From: Deltaproteobacteria bacterium
Lineage (GTDB): Bacteria; Desulfobacterota; Binatia; HRBIN30; CADEER01
Direction of reading: 5' to 3'
NCBI GenBank assembly: GCA_029262455.1
Contig: JAJCZJ010000091.1
Coordinates: 101,465-165,464 of the forward strand
Length of the DNA: 64,000 nucleotides
Shown here: in pieces, positions 48,876-58,517 of the stretch
How positions within the stretch are numbered: position 1 is the first letter of the stretch
Layout: each line of letters starts with the position of its first letter
Notes under the pieces: model-generated
Databases searched by the model: none
What the model was told of the DNA's origin: nothing
Seen by the model: only the letters and a program-made list of their open reading frames with translations
Program-made: the position numbers and the translations under genes

Positions 48876-51014
48876 GTGAATACAATGGATAGCGGCCTGT
48901 TGCGCTGGATCGGAGTAGTTTCGATAGGACTGCTTTTTCTGGTGTTGTTGATCCAGAACCCGGTAACGATCTATGTCGGCAATCCCAACGAGGTCGTGAT
49001 CTCGTTGGTCGCTGCTCTGCTTGTGCTGATCCCGCTCTCCGCGTGTTTCATATTGATCGGCTTGGCTCCACTCTTCTTGCTTTGCGGGACGGGGCTCCAT
49101 GCGTACTCGTTTGCAGCGCTCGCCAGTAGCCTTGGCGTCTGGATCTACAGCAACTTCGTGCGGCTCGATGTCGGCGTTTTGGACGGGCAACGGCTCAACC
49201 TGGACTTCGGGTGGACGACGTACTTGTTGGAGGGGGTGACGCTTCTGTTGGGTGTCCTTGTCCTTTATTGGGCATTCCGCCGCTGGCCGAAGGTGCTGAG
49301 AGACTTTGTTTTCTTGCTCGGCGCCGTGGTCTTGCTTTCCTCGCTTGCCAGCGTTGTAACCACGCCGTTCTCTTTCGGAACCCTCGACAGCTCTGATCGC
49401 GCCCCGATCTATCGCTTCTCGCCGGACAAGAATCTTCTCATCGTTCTGATGGACACGTTTCAGTCCGACGTGTTCGCGGAGTTGGTGAAAGCTGACGCAG
49501 CGCTCGAGACGCGCTTCGACGGATTCACTTTTTTCCCGGACAACCTGGGTTCGGCGCCGACCACCTATCTGACCATGCCATCGCTGCATTCTGGGGCGGA
49601 CTACGACTCCGGCACGATGCTGAAGGATTTCTATGAGCAGAACGTAGAGCGGGGCTCGTTCCTCAACGCATTGTCTGATGCTGGTCACGAAGTGGTCCTG
49701 GTTGGGCCGCGAACATTTGGATGCCCAGAGAAGACCGATCTGTGTTTGGAGGTAGAGGAGGTTCTCAAGAGCCGAGCGAGCGTGACGTTGCACGAAGTGG
49801 CCGGTTTGGTCGACTTGTCATTGTTTCGCGCAGTGCCGTTTGTTTTCAAGTCGTTTGTTTATCGCAACGGAGCTTGGTGGTTGCGCTCGATTCAGGAACG
49901 TTCGAACCATTTCGTCGTGTTGAGCAATCGACTACTCGGCGAGTTCTCCGAGCGGGCGAGTGTGAAGTCATCGCGGCCGACGACCAAGTTCCTGCACTTG
50001 ATGAACACCCACCCGCCGTTCGTCATGGACGACGATTGCGGTTACCGAAGCTACGGGCGGATCGATTCGCGCGCTGCGATGAGCGTCCAGGCACGCTGTG
50101 CCGTCGACGAATTCACCGATACGCTGGAGCAACTGAAAAGGATTGGAGTCTACGATCAGACAGCGATCATGCTGATCGCGGATACGGGTTCGGGTGCGCG
50201 CAACCTTGGTAGCACTTACATGGGCAGCGACGGTCGGCCGAGTTATGCCGGGGCCGGGCTCGTCGGTGGAGCCAATCCGATCCTGCTGGTCAAGCCGTTG
50301 GGTGCGCGGGGCAAACTGAAGACCTCAGATGCGAGAGTCCAGGTGCGCGACATCGCCGCGACGGTTTGCGAGATGCTCGGTGATTGCGAGGGATTTCCGG
50401 GGACCTCGGTCTTCGCGGATAGCGCGGAGCGCAGGGCGCGGCGGGTGTACAGTTACTTTGTCTGGAAGAATACCTACCTCGGTCTCGACTACATCCCTGG
50501 TCTGGTTCAGTACCCGGTCGAGGGTCCACTTTGGGAGCTGGCCTCGTGGCCCGAGGCGGCGCGCCCGCTGTTGCGACTTGGCCAGCCTTTCGATTTCGCG
50601 AAGACTTCACAGTCAGCGGTCTATCGCGAGCAGGGCTGGGGCGGAATGGTCGATCATGGAACCTGGACCGATGGTCCGGAGGCGGTGGTTAGCTTCGAGC
50701 GTCGCGAGATCCGCGGCGCCCTCGACCTGTGGATCCGGGCGCAGGCGCGCGTCGGAGCGATCCATCCGCAGCAGCAGGTCGAGGTCTACGCCAACGATCA
50801 CCTGCTCGGCGAGTGGACGTTAACGAATTGGCAAGCTCCCGAGGAGCGGACCTTCCGCATCCCTTCGGGAGTCGTAGCGAGCGCGGATCGGCTGGTGATC
50901 AAGTTCCGAATGCTGTCACCGTTTAAGACAGTCGACGAAGACGAACATCGAATCAGTCGCCAACGCGAGCTCGGCCTCAGGCTCGATCAGCTGCGCTTTG
51001 ACCCAGTCAGCTGA
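48876..51014 (+). CDS. Membrane-anchored alkaline-phosphatase-superfamily protein with altered metal site
   Basis: The 712-residue product has four or five N-terminal membrane helices (about 10-165) and an extracytoplasmic sulfatase-like domain, the arrangement of LtaS/MdoB phosphoglycerol transferases. LLIVLMDTFQSDVF (about 187-200) gives the first metal Asp, TTYLTMPSLHSG a possible Thr nucleophile at 233, and FLHLMNTHPPFV the usual His. The second metal motif, normally SDHG, reads IADTGSGAR near 434, without the His. A beta-rich C-terminal domain of about 150 residues follows. It may be a modified or inactive phosphotransferase working on envelope polymers. Confidence 0.82.
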   Translation: MNTMDSGLLRWIGVVSIGLLFLVLLIQNPVTIYVGNPNEVVISLVAALLVLIPLSACFILIGLAPLFLLCGTGLHAYSFAALASSLGVWIYSNFVRLDVGVLDGQRLNLDFGWTTYLLEGVTLLLGVLVLYWAFRRWPKVLRDFVFLLGAVVLLSSLASVVTTPFSFGTLDSSDRAPIYRFSPDKNLLIVLMDTFQSDVFAELVKADAALETRFDGFTFFPDNLGSAPTTYLTMPSLHSGADYDSGTMLKDFYEQNVERGSFLNALSDAGHEVVLVGPRTFGCPEKTDLCLEVEEVLKSRASVTLHEVAGLVDLSLFRAVPFVFKSFVYRNGAWWLRSIQERSNHFVVLSNRLLGEFSERASVKSSRPTTKFLHLMNTHPPFVMDDDCGYRSYGRIDSRAAMSVQARCAVDEFTDTLEQLKRIGVYDQTAIMLIADTGSGARNLGSTYMGSDGRPSYAGAGLVGGANPILLVKPLGARGKLKTSDARVQVRDIAATVCEMLGDCEGFPGTSVFADSAERRARRVYSYFVWKNTYLGLDYIPGLVQYPVEGPLWELASWPEAARPLLRLGQPFDFAKTSQSAVYREQGWGGMVDHGTWTDGPEAVVSFERREIRGALDLWIRAQARVGAIHPQQQVEVYANDHLLGEWTLTNWQAPEERTFRIPSGVVASADRLVIKFRMLSPFKTVDEDEHRISRQRELGLRLDQLRFDPVS

Positions 51015-51064
51015 GCATCGGACAAGAGAAGATCCGACCGAGCCGACACGCTTGAGAACGACGA

Positions 51065-52357
51065 TCACTTTGCCGCGAGCTGATCGCGAATCTCCAGGTC
51101 GTGCGGCAGGTTTCGTGCGGCGAGGTAGAACATCAAGACGCCGCTCGATGCGATGACGCCGACGACCAGCATTGCGTAGCGAAGTCCGTCGTCGCCGTAG
51201 GTCTGGGAGAAAATGTCGCTCAAGTAACCGGCGGTCAATGGACCCATGCCGAGCCCGATCAGGTTGAGCACGAAAAATAGGATCGACGAGGTCAGGGCGC
51301 GCATGGCCGGCGGAACCAGCTCGTGCGAGATGGCGAGGGCGGGGCCGAGGTAGGTGTTGATGAGGATGGTCACGCCGAACATGAGGGCGATCACGACCGG
51401 TGTGTTGTCGAGCAGCAGGTACGGAACACTCAACGGTACGGCCAGTAGCCCGGCGATCGCCGGGATCCAGAGATACCAGCGCCTGTCGGTGCTTCCGAAG
51501 CGGTCGGCGAGGTATCCGCCCAACAGAGTCCCGATAATGCCGCCGCCGCCGCCGAACACCGCCAGGAGGAGCCCTAGAGTGCTTCCTTCGATTCCGTGGC
51601 TGCGGGCCAGGAAAGATGGGGTGAAGTTGCCGTTGCCGTAACCCGCGAAGGCGGTCATGCCGGCCCCTGCAGCGAGGTACCAGAACGATCGAAATCCAGT
51701 CAGGACTTTGAGAGTCTCTTGGAGGGTTGGCTTGTACGCCGCCTGCTCCGCGGTTTCCCATCGCCCACGTTGCGGCTCTTTCACGGTAAGGAAAAACCCA
51801 GTGGCGAAGACGATTCCTGGCAGGCCCACGACCATGAACGCCGCTCGCCAGCCAAACATTTGATCGATCGTCCCGCCGACGATGAAGCCGACGAAAATTC
51901 CGATGTGCACGCCGCTCGAGTAGATGGATAGCGCCGTCGCTCGCTTCTCCGGGGGATAGTAGTCGCTGATCATCGCGTGCGCTGGCGGGCTGCCACCGGC
52001 CTCGCCGATGCCGACGCCGATTCTTGCGAGCAGCAGCTGCGTGTAGTTCTGGGCCAGTCCCGACATCGCGGTGAGCGCGCTCCAGACGGTGACGGCGAGT
52101 GCGACGATGTTGCGGCGGTTGCCGCGATCGGCCCAGTAGGCGATGGGGATGCCGGCCGTGATGTAGACGAGCGCGAACGAGAACCCACTGAGCAGCCCCA
52201 GCTGTGCATCGCTCAGGCCCATATCGGCTTTGATGGACTCCTGCAGAATGACCAGGATCTGTCGATCGATGAAGTTGAACATGTACGCGACCGTCAGCAT
52301 CGTCAGTGCGTAGGTTGCCCCCTCGACGGGTGCCGTGTTTGTCCCGGTCTTGTTCAT
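51065..52357 (-). CDS. MFS transporter
   Basis: This 430-residue major facilitator has twelve predicted helices. It has the motif A region YWADRGNRRNIVALAVTVWS between helices 2 and 3 and the helix-4 motif ARIGVGIGEAGGSPPAHAMISD. These are shared with Spns/spinster-like and hexuronate-type MFS proteins. It probably moves an organic acid or lipophilic compound by proton coupling. It is the last gene of the minus-strand series TonB receptor, propeller/di-haem protein, transporter; a terminator-like hairpin upstream separates its transcript at least in part. Confidence 0.9.
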   Translation of the reverse strand: MNKTGTNTAPVEGATYALTMLTVAYMFNFIDRQILVILQESIKADMGLSDAQLGLLSGFSFALVYITAGIPIAYWADRGNRRNIVALAVTVWSALTAMSGLAQNYTQLLLARIGVGIGEAGGSPPAHAMISDYYPPEKRATALSIYSSGVHIGIFVGFIVGGTIDQMFGWRAAFMVVGLPGIVFATGFFLTVKEPQRGRWETAEQAAYKPTLQETLKVLTGFRSFWYLAAGAGMTAFAGYGNGNFTPSFLARSHGIEGSTLGLLLAVFGGGGGIIGTLLGGYLADRFGSTDRRWYLWIPAIAGLLAVPLSVPYLLLDNTPVVIALMFGVTILINTYLGPALAISHELVPPAMRALTSSILFFVLNLIGLGMGPLTAGYLSDIFSQTYGDDGLRYAMLVVGVIASSGVLMFYLAARNLPHDLEIRDQLAAK

Positions 52358-52449
52358 CTTCTCCCCCGCGTTGGCCGGAAACCCAATTGGCCTGCCCGCC
52401 GGCTATCCATATGGTATTCCGCGCTGAGAATGACAGCCCAGAAACAAGA

Positions 52450-52480
52450 TCGGCCGGCAAGCGCGAAGCTTACCGGCCGA
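52450..52480 (-). terminator. Rho-independent-type terminator of the propeller/di-haem gene
   Basis: TCGGCCGGCAAG and CTTACCGGCCGA form 12-bp arms with one wobble around a 7-bp loop. On the minus strand the stem is followed by TCTTGTTT, a short U-rich tail. It lies 22 bp after the stop of the gene at 52503. Confidence 0.7.
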
Positions 52481-52502
52481 TTCTTTGATGATTTGGGTGG
52501 CG

Positions 52503-55500
52503 TTAGCCGATCGGCGGTGCCGGGCACAAAGCTGGCGCGGCAGTCTTGCGCTCCGCCTTGAACTTGTCCCTCTTGTCGTTCTTGGCTGGGCTGGGTGGGT
52601 TGCCGCTAGTTTTGGCGCGCGCTTCGGCGCACCATTCGATGGTCGTGCCGAGGCTCAGACGCACCGCGATGTTGCCCTGCGATGGTTCGTCGAGATCGTA
52701 GGCGAAGTTGGCCTTGCCGCCCTTGATGACGAGCTTGTCGCTCTTGAGGTTGACCAGTTTGATCGGCGCGTTGGCACTGGTGTCTTTAAACTTGTAACCG
52801 CTGCTGCCCGAGTTGCTCCATCCGGTCGACGGCAGCGAGATGGTGGTGAACTCACCACTGCCGTTCGTGTTGTAGACATGCAACGTCGCGCCGCCGCTGG
52901 TCGGGTCGCCGGCCGCACCGAACGCCGGTGGCACGATGCGGTTGGCCTGTGGATCTTTCTTGGTTGCCGACTTGAAGCGGAACTTGCGCTTGTTCGGGTC
53001 TGTTGGGGCCTGGGTGTCGTCTTTGAAAGTAAGCGTGGTGGTCGCCACCGAGACCGTCTGAGCGCCGCCCGGGATACTCAGGGTGTCCGCCGGGTTGCTG
53101 CCGGCGACAGTTTCGTCGGTATCGAAGAAGCCGTCTTCGTCGCGATCAATTCCCATGCGAGCGCCGAGTCCCGGCGGGACGCAGGTGTAGGTTGCGTCGG
53201 CGGCGGCGCTGGTGCCGGCGGACAGGCCAACGACGAATGAAGTCGTAAAGATCGGTTCCGAAGACAAATCGCTGCGCCACTGGTTGCTGCCGAGGTAGAG
53301 CGCGCCGCGCGGCACACCGTTGAAGACGCCTTTGCTGATCAGCTCGCAATCGCCGGCGTCGGCTTGCGCTACCAGGAGTGCGTGCCGGGCGTGGACGTCC
53401 CCGTTGGAGAAATTCTCTGGGGTGATGGTCAGCTGCTGTCCGACGATCGGTGCCAGGCCGGCGTCGAGGGTCAGCATGAACTCTTCGACCTCGCGGCGCA
53501 GTGCGTCTTGCTCGGCCGGTGTCCCGGGGAAGTTGAAGACGTTGGCACTGACGAAGCGGAAGAGAGTGTCGATGCCGCCGTCGTGCAGCACACCGAATCC
53601 GCGTACCTGGTCGCCCGTGAAGCCGCCGCCGGGTATGCCACCGGCGGTCGGCATGCCGAACATCCCGACCTTCTGGTACATGTTGCGCAGGTGCGGGACC
53701 TTGAACTCCTGCGTCTCACCTTCGAAGGTCGATCGGCCGTCACCGCCGAAGAAGCCAGCATTCAAATCGACCGTATGGCAGGTGTTGCAGGTAGATCCAC
53801 CGTCGGTCGGGGTATTGAAGTAGAAAAACTCGCCGTCGGCGAAATCGCCGTTGGACAAGCCCTGTTTCCAATACGTCTGCTGTGAGTCGTTGAGAGCTTT
53901 CAGCGGATTGGGCGGATACTGCATAGTCAGCACGAAGTCGGTGAAGCGTTGCATCTCCTCCGTCTCGAGCTGTGCGTCGCGGCCCAGTAAGCCTGGGAAG
54001 GCTCCGTTGAACTCTTTGAACGCCAAGTCCTCGTCGAGGGGGTCCTCGCCGCTGGCCCCGCCAGTGCGATCACCGCGCCAGTGCATGGGGCCGTGGTTCG
54101 CCATGCCGCGCAGACTCTGGGTCGTCATCGGTCCCTTCAGTGGATGGAAGTCGTTTCCGGGTCCGCCCGACACGAAGGGATTGGGATTCGGGAACGTCGT
54201 GCCCTCAGGGTCTCCCAAGTCCCAGGCGAGACTGTCGAAGTCGCCGAAGATGTGACAGCTGGCGCACGCTGAGTCGCCGTGGCCGGAAGTACGAAGTGCG
54301 TCGTAGAGAAAACGCCGCCCACCTTGCACCAGTGCGGGCGAAGGGTCGAAGCGCAGGGAGATTGTGTCACTGACCGCGGAAATGCCGAGGTCGACGACGT
54401 TGAGGCGCTGCGTAAAGCGGCTCATGACGTAAAGGCGATTGCGCGCCTCGTCGAGGATGACTCCACTCGGACCTCCCCCGACGTCGATCGATTGGCGCAT
54501 GATAGGGCCGGCGCCTTCGATCATCGCGGTCGGTAAGACGGCTACCTTCTCGGAGCCGAAGGCGACGACGTAGACGGTTGTTCCCGCGCTAGAGAATGCG
54601 AGGTCGAGCGGAAACGCCAGAGTTTGCTCGATTTCGTCCTCATCGCCCGGGACGACCAAGTAGTCGATATGATCGTTGAGGTGTCGCGGCGTAACGGTGG
54701 TCCCGTCGATGATCGAGATACGGCTCTCGGCGATGTGGCCTTTGACTCCCTGGGTCAACGCGCCTTCGATCGGGTCCATGCCCTCGAAGCGAACGTGGTT
54801 CCGCGCCTCCAAGTTTGTCACATACACTTTGCCGTTGGCGGGGTTCACGGCCATGTTGAATATGATCGTGCCGACGTCCGAAATTGAGTCGATGACGCTG
54901 CCGGTGTCCGCGTCGATACGAAAGACATCGAAGTCAGGCAGATCGAAGCGCACCACCGACGACCAGTCCTGATCGAGCTCATCGCGCCATTCTCCGGAGA
55001 CCGGATCGAATTTGACGATCAGCCCGGTGTTGGGCGGCGTTGGGTAGTTGCCGGTCGGGTCGGCGGGTTTGTTCGGTGTTGCGCCGGCTGTGACCACCGG
55101 CTCGAGCACGGTCGTGGTACGACTGCCGGAGTGAAAACCTGCAGCGTACAGCGTTGCACCGTCGGGGCTAACAGCCAAGGCGCGGGGGGTATCGGCGAAC
55201 AAGGTAATGATGGAGATGGGCGTTGCGATCGGCCCGGAGCCAGGAGCATCGGCATCGAAGATCCAGACATCGGCTCGGCCGATTCCTTCTGTGGTGATCT
55301 GCGGATTGCCTGGACGGTTCTGACCGCGGTGAGCGGCCGTGACGAAGGCACGATCGAAGCTGCTACCGCCGAAGACGATGTCGCGCGGTTCGTCGCCGAC
55401 GTAGAGAGTGTTGGCGACGTGAGACAACGTGACATCGGCGGCATCGATTTCGACAATGCTGATACTGTCCGAGAGATGGTTGACGACCCAAACTTCTACG

Positions 55501-55769
55501 TCACCACTGCCATTCGTGCGAGCGGCGACGGCCACAGGCTCGAGTCCGACTTGTACTTCGGCAGCGAGTGCAAGTGTCGAACCGACGACGTCAAAGATCG
55601 CCAATCGGTTGTCCGGCGTATTGACCGCGTACACTCGGTCGCCGCTCGGGTCCATTGCCAGCGGCCGAACGTGGCCACTTTCAAAGTTGACGAACGATTG
55701 CCCCAGGGCAGCCGTCGACAAGAACGCCGCGACCAAGATGCCGCTCATCGAGCGAATCAGTGTTTGCAT
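52503..55769 (-). CDS. Exported YVTN beta-propeller fused to di-haem (MauG/CcpA-like) cytochrome domain
   Basis: A signal peptide (MQTLIRSMSGILVAAFLSTA) begins this 1088-residue protein. Residues about 30-470 are YVTN/lactonase-type propeller blades (DPSGDRVYAVNTPDNRLAIFD, SPDGATLYAAG, EARNRLYVMSRFTQRLNVVDLG). Two c-type haem sites follow, CASCH at 502-506 and CNTCH at 661-665, in a MauG/cytochrome-c-peroxidase-like setting. A thrombospondin-type calcium loop (DRDEDGFFDTDE) is near 875, and a beta-rich C-terminal domain with several Lys covers about 910-1085. It probably oxidises or senses a compound in the periplasm. It lies between the TonB receptor and the MFS transporter on the same strand. 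Confidence 0.85.
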   Translation of the reverse strand: MQTLIRSMSGILVAAFLSTAALGQSFVNFESGHVRPLAMDPSGDRVYAVNTPDNRLAIFDVVGSTLALAAEVQVGLEPVAVAARTNGSGDVEVWVVNHLSDSISIVEIDAADVTLSHVANTLYVGDEPRDIVFGGSSFDRAFVTAAHRGQNRPGNPQITTEGIGRADVWIFDADAPGSGPIATPISIITLFADTPRALAVSPDGATLYAAGFHSGSRTTTVLEPVVTAGATPNKPADPTGNYPTPPNTGLIVKFDPVSGEWRDELDQDWSSVVRFDLPDFDVFRIDADTGSVIDSISDVGTIIFNMAVNPANGKVYVTNLEARNHVRFEGMDPIEGALTQGVKGHIAESRISIIDGTTVTPRHLNDHIDYLVVPGDEDEIEQTLAFPLDLAFSSAGTTVYVVAFGSEKVAVLPTAMIEGAGPIMRQSIDVGGGPSGVILDEARNRLYVMSRFTQRLNVVDLGISAVSDTISLRFDPSPALVQGGRRFLYDALRTSGHGDSACASCHIFGDFDSLAWDLGDPEGTTFPNPNPFVSGGPGNDFHPLKGPMTTQSLRGMANHGPMHWRGDRTGGASGEDPLDEDLAFKEFNGAFPGLLGRDAQLETEEMQRFTDFVLTMQYPPNPLKALNDSQQTYWKQGLSNGDFADGEFFYFNTPTDGGSTCNTCHTVDLNAGFFGGDGRSTFEGETQEFKVPHLRNMYQKVGMFGMPTAGGIPGGGFTGDQVRGFGVLHDGGIDTLFRFVSANVFNFPGTPAEQDALRREVEEFMLTLDAGLAPIVGQQLTITPENFSNGDVHARHALLVAQADAGDCELISKGVFNGVPRGALYLGSNQWRSDLSSEPIFTTSFVVGLSAGTSAAADATYTCVPPGLGARMGIDRDEDGFFDTDETVAGSNPADTLSIPGGAQTVSVATTTLTFKDDTQAPTDPNKRKFRFKSATKKDPQANRIVPPAFGAAGDPTSGGATLHVYNTNGSGEFTTISLPSTGWSNSGSSGYKFKDTSANAPIKLVNLKSDKLVIKGGKANFAYDLDEPSQGNIAVRLSLGTTIEWCAEARAKTSGNPPSPAKNDKRDKFKAERKTAAPALCPAPPIG

Positions 55770-55955
55770 GTAAGTTCCCCTCTCGAGCCCCTTGGCGAAC
55801 CCACCTGGCTCACCGAATGTCCATGAGCATGGCAGGCCTGAGGGTCCGCCGTCAATGTTTTTTGGGCGTTCGCCGCCAATAATTGGACGAAGTAGGCTCG
55901 AGCGTAGACAGATGTGAGCAACGGGCGGTTACGGTTTGTTCAATCTTCGTGCAGC

Positions 55956-58433
55956 CTAGAAGAACGCGCGCAGTGTGAAGCCCCATTGGAGCGGGGGGCC
56001 GTTGATGACGCCGTAACCGCTGGTGATTGGAGTGTCGATCCCGACGACGGCGTACTTTTCGTCGAGCGTATTCTGGCTCCAGAGAGCGAATTGCCAACGT
56101 CCCCCGTCGTCCTCGATGCCGGCGCGGAGGTTCAGGAGATGGGTTGGGCCCTGTGTGAGGTTAGGCTCCAGGTCCTGAGCTAGGTAGATGAAGTCGCGGT
56201 AACTGTACTCCAATCGCAAACGGCCGAGCAGGGGTGCATCGAAAAAACCGAAGTCACTCAACTCGTTGATGTACTGCGTGAAGAAACTCGATGTCCACCG
56301 CGGTGCGTTGTCGAGCTGCCGGCCGGCGAGATCCTGTTCGCAAAAAGCAGGGGTGCTTGGGTCGCTGTTTGCGAGTCGGGCCGCCCAGGTCTGGTCGGCC
56401 GTACAAGGAGAGTTGGGAAACGTGTCGTATTCGGCGATGTTCCAGCCCAATGCCGCACCGATGACAGTCGTTTCATGTGGAGCCAGGAACATGTCCGCTT
56501 CGAGGCCAGCGCTCGTGAGTTTGCCTGCGTTGGTTACGGTAAGCGCGGTTCCATCGAAACCCTGTGCCTGAAACTCATCGTAGATCGTGTAGAAGCCGGT
56601 GATGTTGGCGGTCAACATTCGGTCCAGCCAGGTCGTTCGCGCCCCGAGCTCGAAGTCCGTCGCCTCCTCGTCTTCGAATCTCGTGCTGACGCCCTCAGGT
56701 GTCCGCTGCTGGTTGAAGCCGCCGGACTTGAAACCGCGCGCGAATTTACCGAAAAGCATTGCGTCTTCGGTCACGTTGTAGTGCAAGACGGCCATCGGCG
56801 AGACGTTGTACACAGCGAGGGGTTCCTCGTTCAGGATGCGATCGGGGCCAAACGGGCCTGCGTCGATCTTGAGGGTCGCGATCTGGCTCCCGTCTTGCGC
56901 CTTTCGCTCGTGTGTTCCACGGACGCCGACAGTCAGGCTCCACTCGTCGTTGAAGTGGTACGTGCCTTGTCCAAAGAGAGCGTAGCTCCATGTGCGGTGG
57001 GTGTTCGTATCTCGGTTGAAGGCTTCACCGTTCTCGTCGGCGGTGAGGTCGAGGACTAACCCGACCGGCGACCCTACTGCCCGCCATTCTGGCAAGACGC
57101 TGATTTTCCCCAGGGTCAAATCCTTCTGGAAATAGTGGTAGGCGCCGATGACGTACTCGAAGTCTTCGCCTCCGGGCGAGACGAGCTGAATTTCAGTGGA
57201 CCATTGGTAGAACTTCTCGTCGGTCTCCAGGAGAATCGCGTCGTAGCCTGAGAAGTCTCCATCGAGAAGGGAGTCGGAATCGAAGCGGCGATGGCCGGTG
57301 AGCCATTTGATCGAGTGCTCTCCGATATCGTAGTTGAGCTCGGTCGAGATCCCCCAATAGCGAGTAGAATTTCTTGTGTCGGCGTCCGCGTCGACGATTC
57401 GGTCAAACGGGTCGACGACGGCTGGCAACGGGCGGCCGGTCGACTCGGCGAGTGACCCGAGGAACAACTCCTCCGGTGCATCGAAAGGGCCAAAGGTGAC
57501 GTCGAGACTCGGGGGTCCCTGGTAGGTGACGATGTCAGGCGCGCAGCAAGTGTTCTGGCTAGTCCCGTAGTCGGCGGAGAGCAAGAACTCGAGGTTGTCG
57601 CTGACGTCAAATAGGGTGCGCCAGCGGAAGCCGTTGGTGTCGGCGTCATTGCGACCGCCTCCGGAGAGGTTCCTGTCGAAGAAACCGCGCCTCGTGACGT
57701 AGCCGGCAATCCGGGTTGCGATACGGTCGTCGAAGATCGGCAAGTTGATCCAGCCTCGTAGCTCATGTTGGTTGTACTTCCCATAGACCACCTCGAGCAT
57801 CGCCGCGCGATCATCGAAATCGGGCTTCTTTGTGGTGATGTTGAAGGCCCCAGCAGCGGTGTTCTTGCCGAAGAGGGTTCCTTGTGGCCCGCGCAGAACC
57901 TCGATCCGTTCGATGTCGAGGAGCCCAGCACCGGCGGCTAGCCCGGTCCGCCCTTGGTAGATCCCGTCGATGAAAACGCCGACGGCGGCGTCGATACCGG
58001 CGTTGCTTTGGTCGGCTCCGATGCCGCGGATTCGAATCGCTGTGCTGCGGGTATCGACGATCGGGTTGACCGACACGTTGGGTGCGTACTGTTGGATCCC
58101 GCCGAACTCCGTCAGGCCGGAGTCCTGAACGAACTCTGAGGTGAGCGCAGTGACCGAGATTGGGACTTCCTGAATGTTTTGCTCGCGCTTTTGCGCGGTG
58201 ATGACGATTTCCTCGACACGGCCGCGCGAACGCGGTGCGGTACTTTCTTCGGCTTCGTAGCCGGCGTCCTCCTCGGCGCCTTCGTCGTCCTGACCGATTG
58301 CCATCGTTGCCAGGCTCAGACTTGTGAAAATGGCGGCCGCAATGGCGAGGAATCCTGCGCGTCGCGTCGCCGTGAGCGACTGTCGATCTCGCAGATCTCC
58401 CTCAAGATTGTTACAGGTTCTTGGACTCCCCAT
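55956..58433 (-). CDS. TonB-dependent outer-membrane receptor
   Basis: This 825-residue receptor has a signal peptide (GFLAIAAAIFTSLSLATMA), an acidic spacer, and a TonB box followed by the plug domain (EEIVITAQKREQNIQEVPIS, SVTAL). The plug motifs IRIRGIGADQSN, VFIDGIYQGRTG and EVLRGPQGTLFGKNTAAGAFN are complete. The rest is a 22-strand barrel ending in FTLRAFF, the C-terminal Phe used for outer-membrane assembly. The IVITAQKR-QNIQ-PIS family is widely found with catabolic operons for steroids, terpenoids and other hydrophobic compounds. It is divergent from a TetR gene with a shared palindromic operator. AAGGGGAG precedes the start. Confidence 0.94.
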   Translation of the reverse strand: MGSPRTCNNLEGDLRDRQSLTATRRAGFLAIAAAIFTSLSLATMAIGQDDEGAEEDAGYEAEESTAPRSRGRVEEIVITAQKREQNIQEVPISVTALTSEFVQDSGLTEFGGIQQYAPNVSVNPIVDTRSTAIRIRGIGADQSNAGIDAAVGVFIDGIYQGRTGLAAGAGLLDIERIEVLRGPQGTLFGKNTAAGAFNITTKKPDFDDRAAMLEVVYGKYNQHELRGWINLPIFDDRIATRIAGYVTRRGFFDRNLSGGGRNDADTNGFRWRTLFDVSDNLEFLLSADYGTSQNTCCAPDIVTYQGPPSLDVTFGPFDAPEELFLGSLAESTGRPLPAVVDPFDRIVDADADTRNSTRYWGISTELNYDIGEHSIKWLTGHRRFDSDSLLDGDFSGYDAILLETDEKFYQWSTEIQLVSPGGEDFEYVIGAYHYFQKDLTLGKISVLPEWRAVGSPVGLVLDLTADENGEAFNRDTNTHRTWSYALFGQGTYHFNDEWSLTVGVRGTHERKAQDGSQIATLKIDAGPFGPDRILNEEPLAVYNVSPMAVLHYNVTEDAMLFGKFARGFKSGGFNQQRTPEGVSTRFEDEEATDFELGARTTWLDRMLTANITGFYTIYDEFQAQGFDGTALTVTNAGKLTSAGLEADMFLAPHETTVIGAALGWNIAEYDTFPNSPCTADQTWAARLANSDPSTPAFCEQDLAGRQLDNAPRWTSSFFTQYINELSDFGFFDAPLLGRLRLEYSYRDFIYLAQDLEPNLTQGPTHLLNLRAGIEDDGGRWQFALWSQNTLDEKYAVVGIDTPITSGYGVINGPPLQWGFTLRAFF

Positions 58434-58469
58434 CGAAACTCCCCTTCAAATCCACGCCATTTCCGCGCC

Positions 58470-58517
58470 TTGACTTTTCAGCGGGCTGACCGTAGTGACG
58501 ACTCACTACGATGTCAA
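58470..58517. promoter_or_regulatory. Overlapping divergent promoters with a central palindromic operator
   Basis: Plus strand: TTGACT (58470-58475), 17 bp, TAGTGA (58493-58498) for the TetR gene. Minus strand: TTGACA (58517-58512), 17 bp, TACGGT (58494-58489) for the TonB receptor. The palindrome CGTAGTGA-CGAC-TCACTACG (58491-58510) lies across both and ends right at the TetR ATG (58511). One bound repressor would block both transcripts. Confidence 0.75.

Noticed and set aside
50916-52460. Antisense-like 514-codon frame in another register of the MFS gene
   Set aside because: It is Arg/His-rich and lacks membrane segments, while the chosen frame has twelve helices and MFS motifs.
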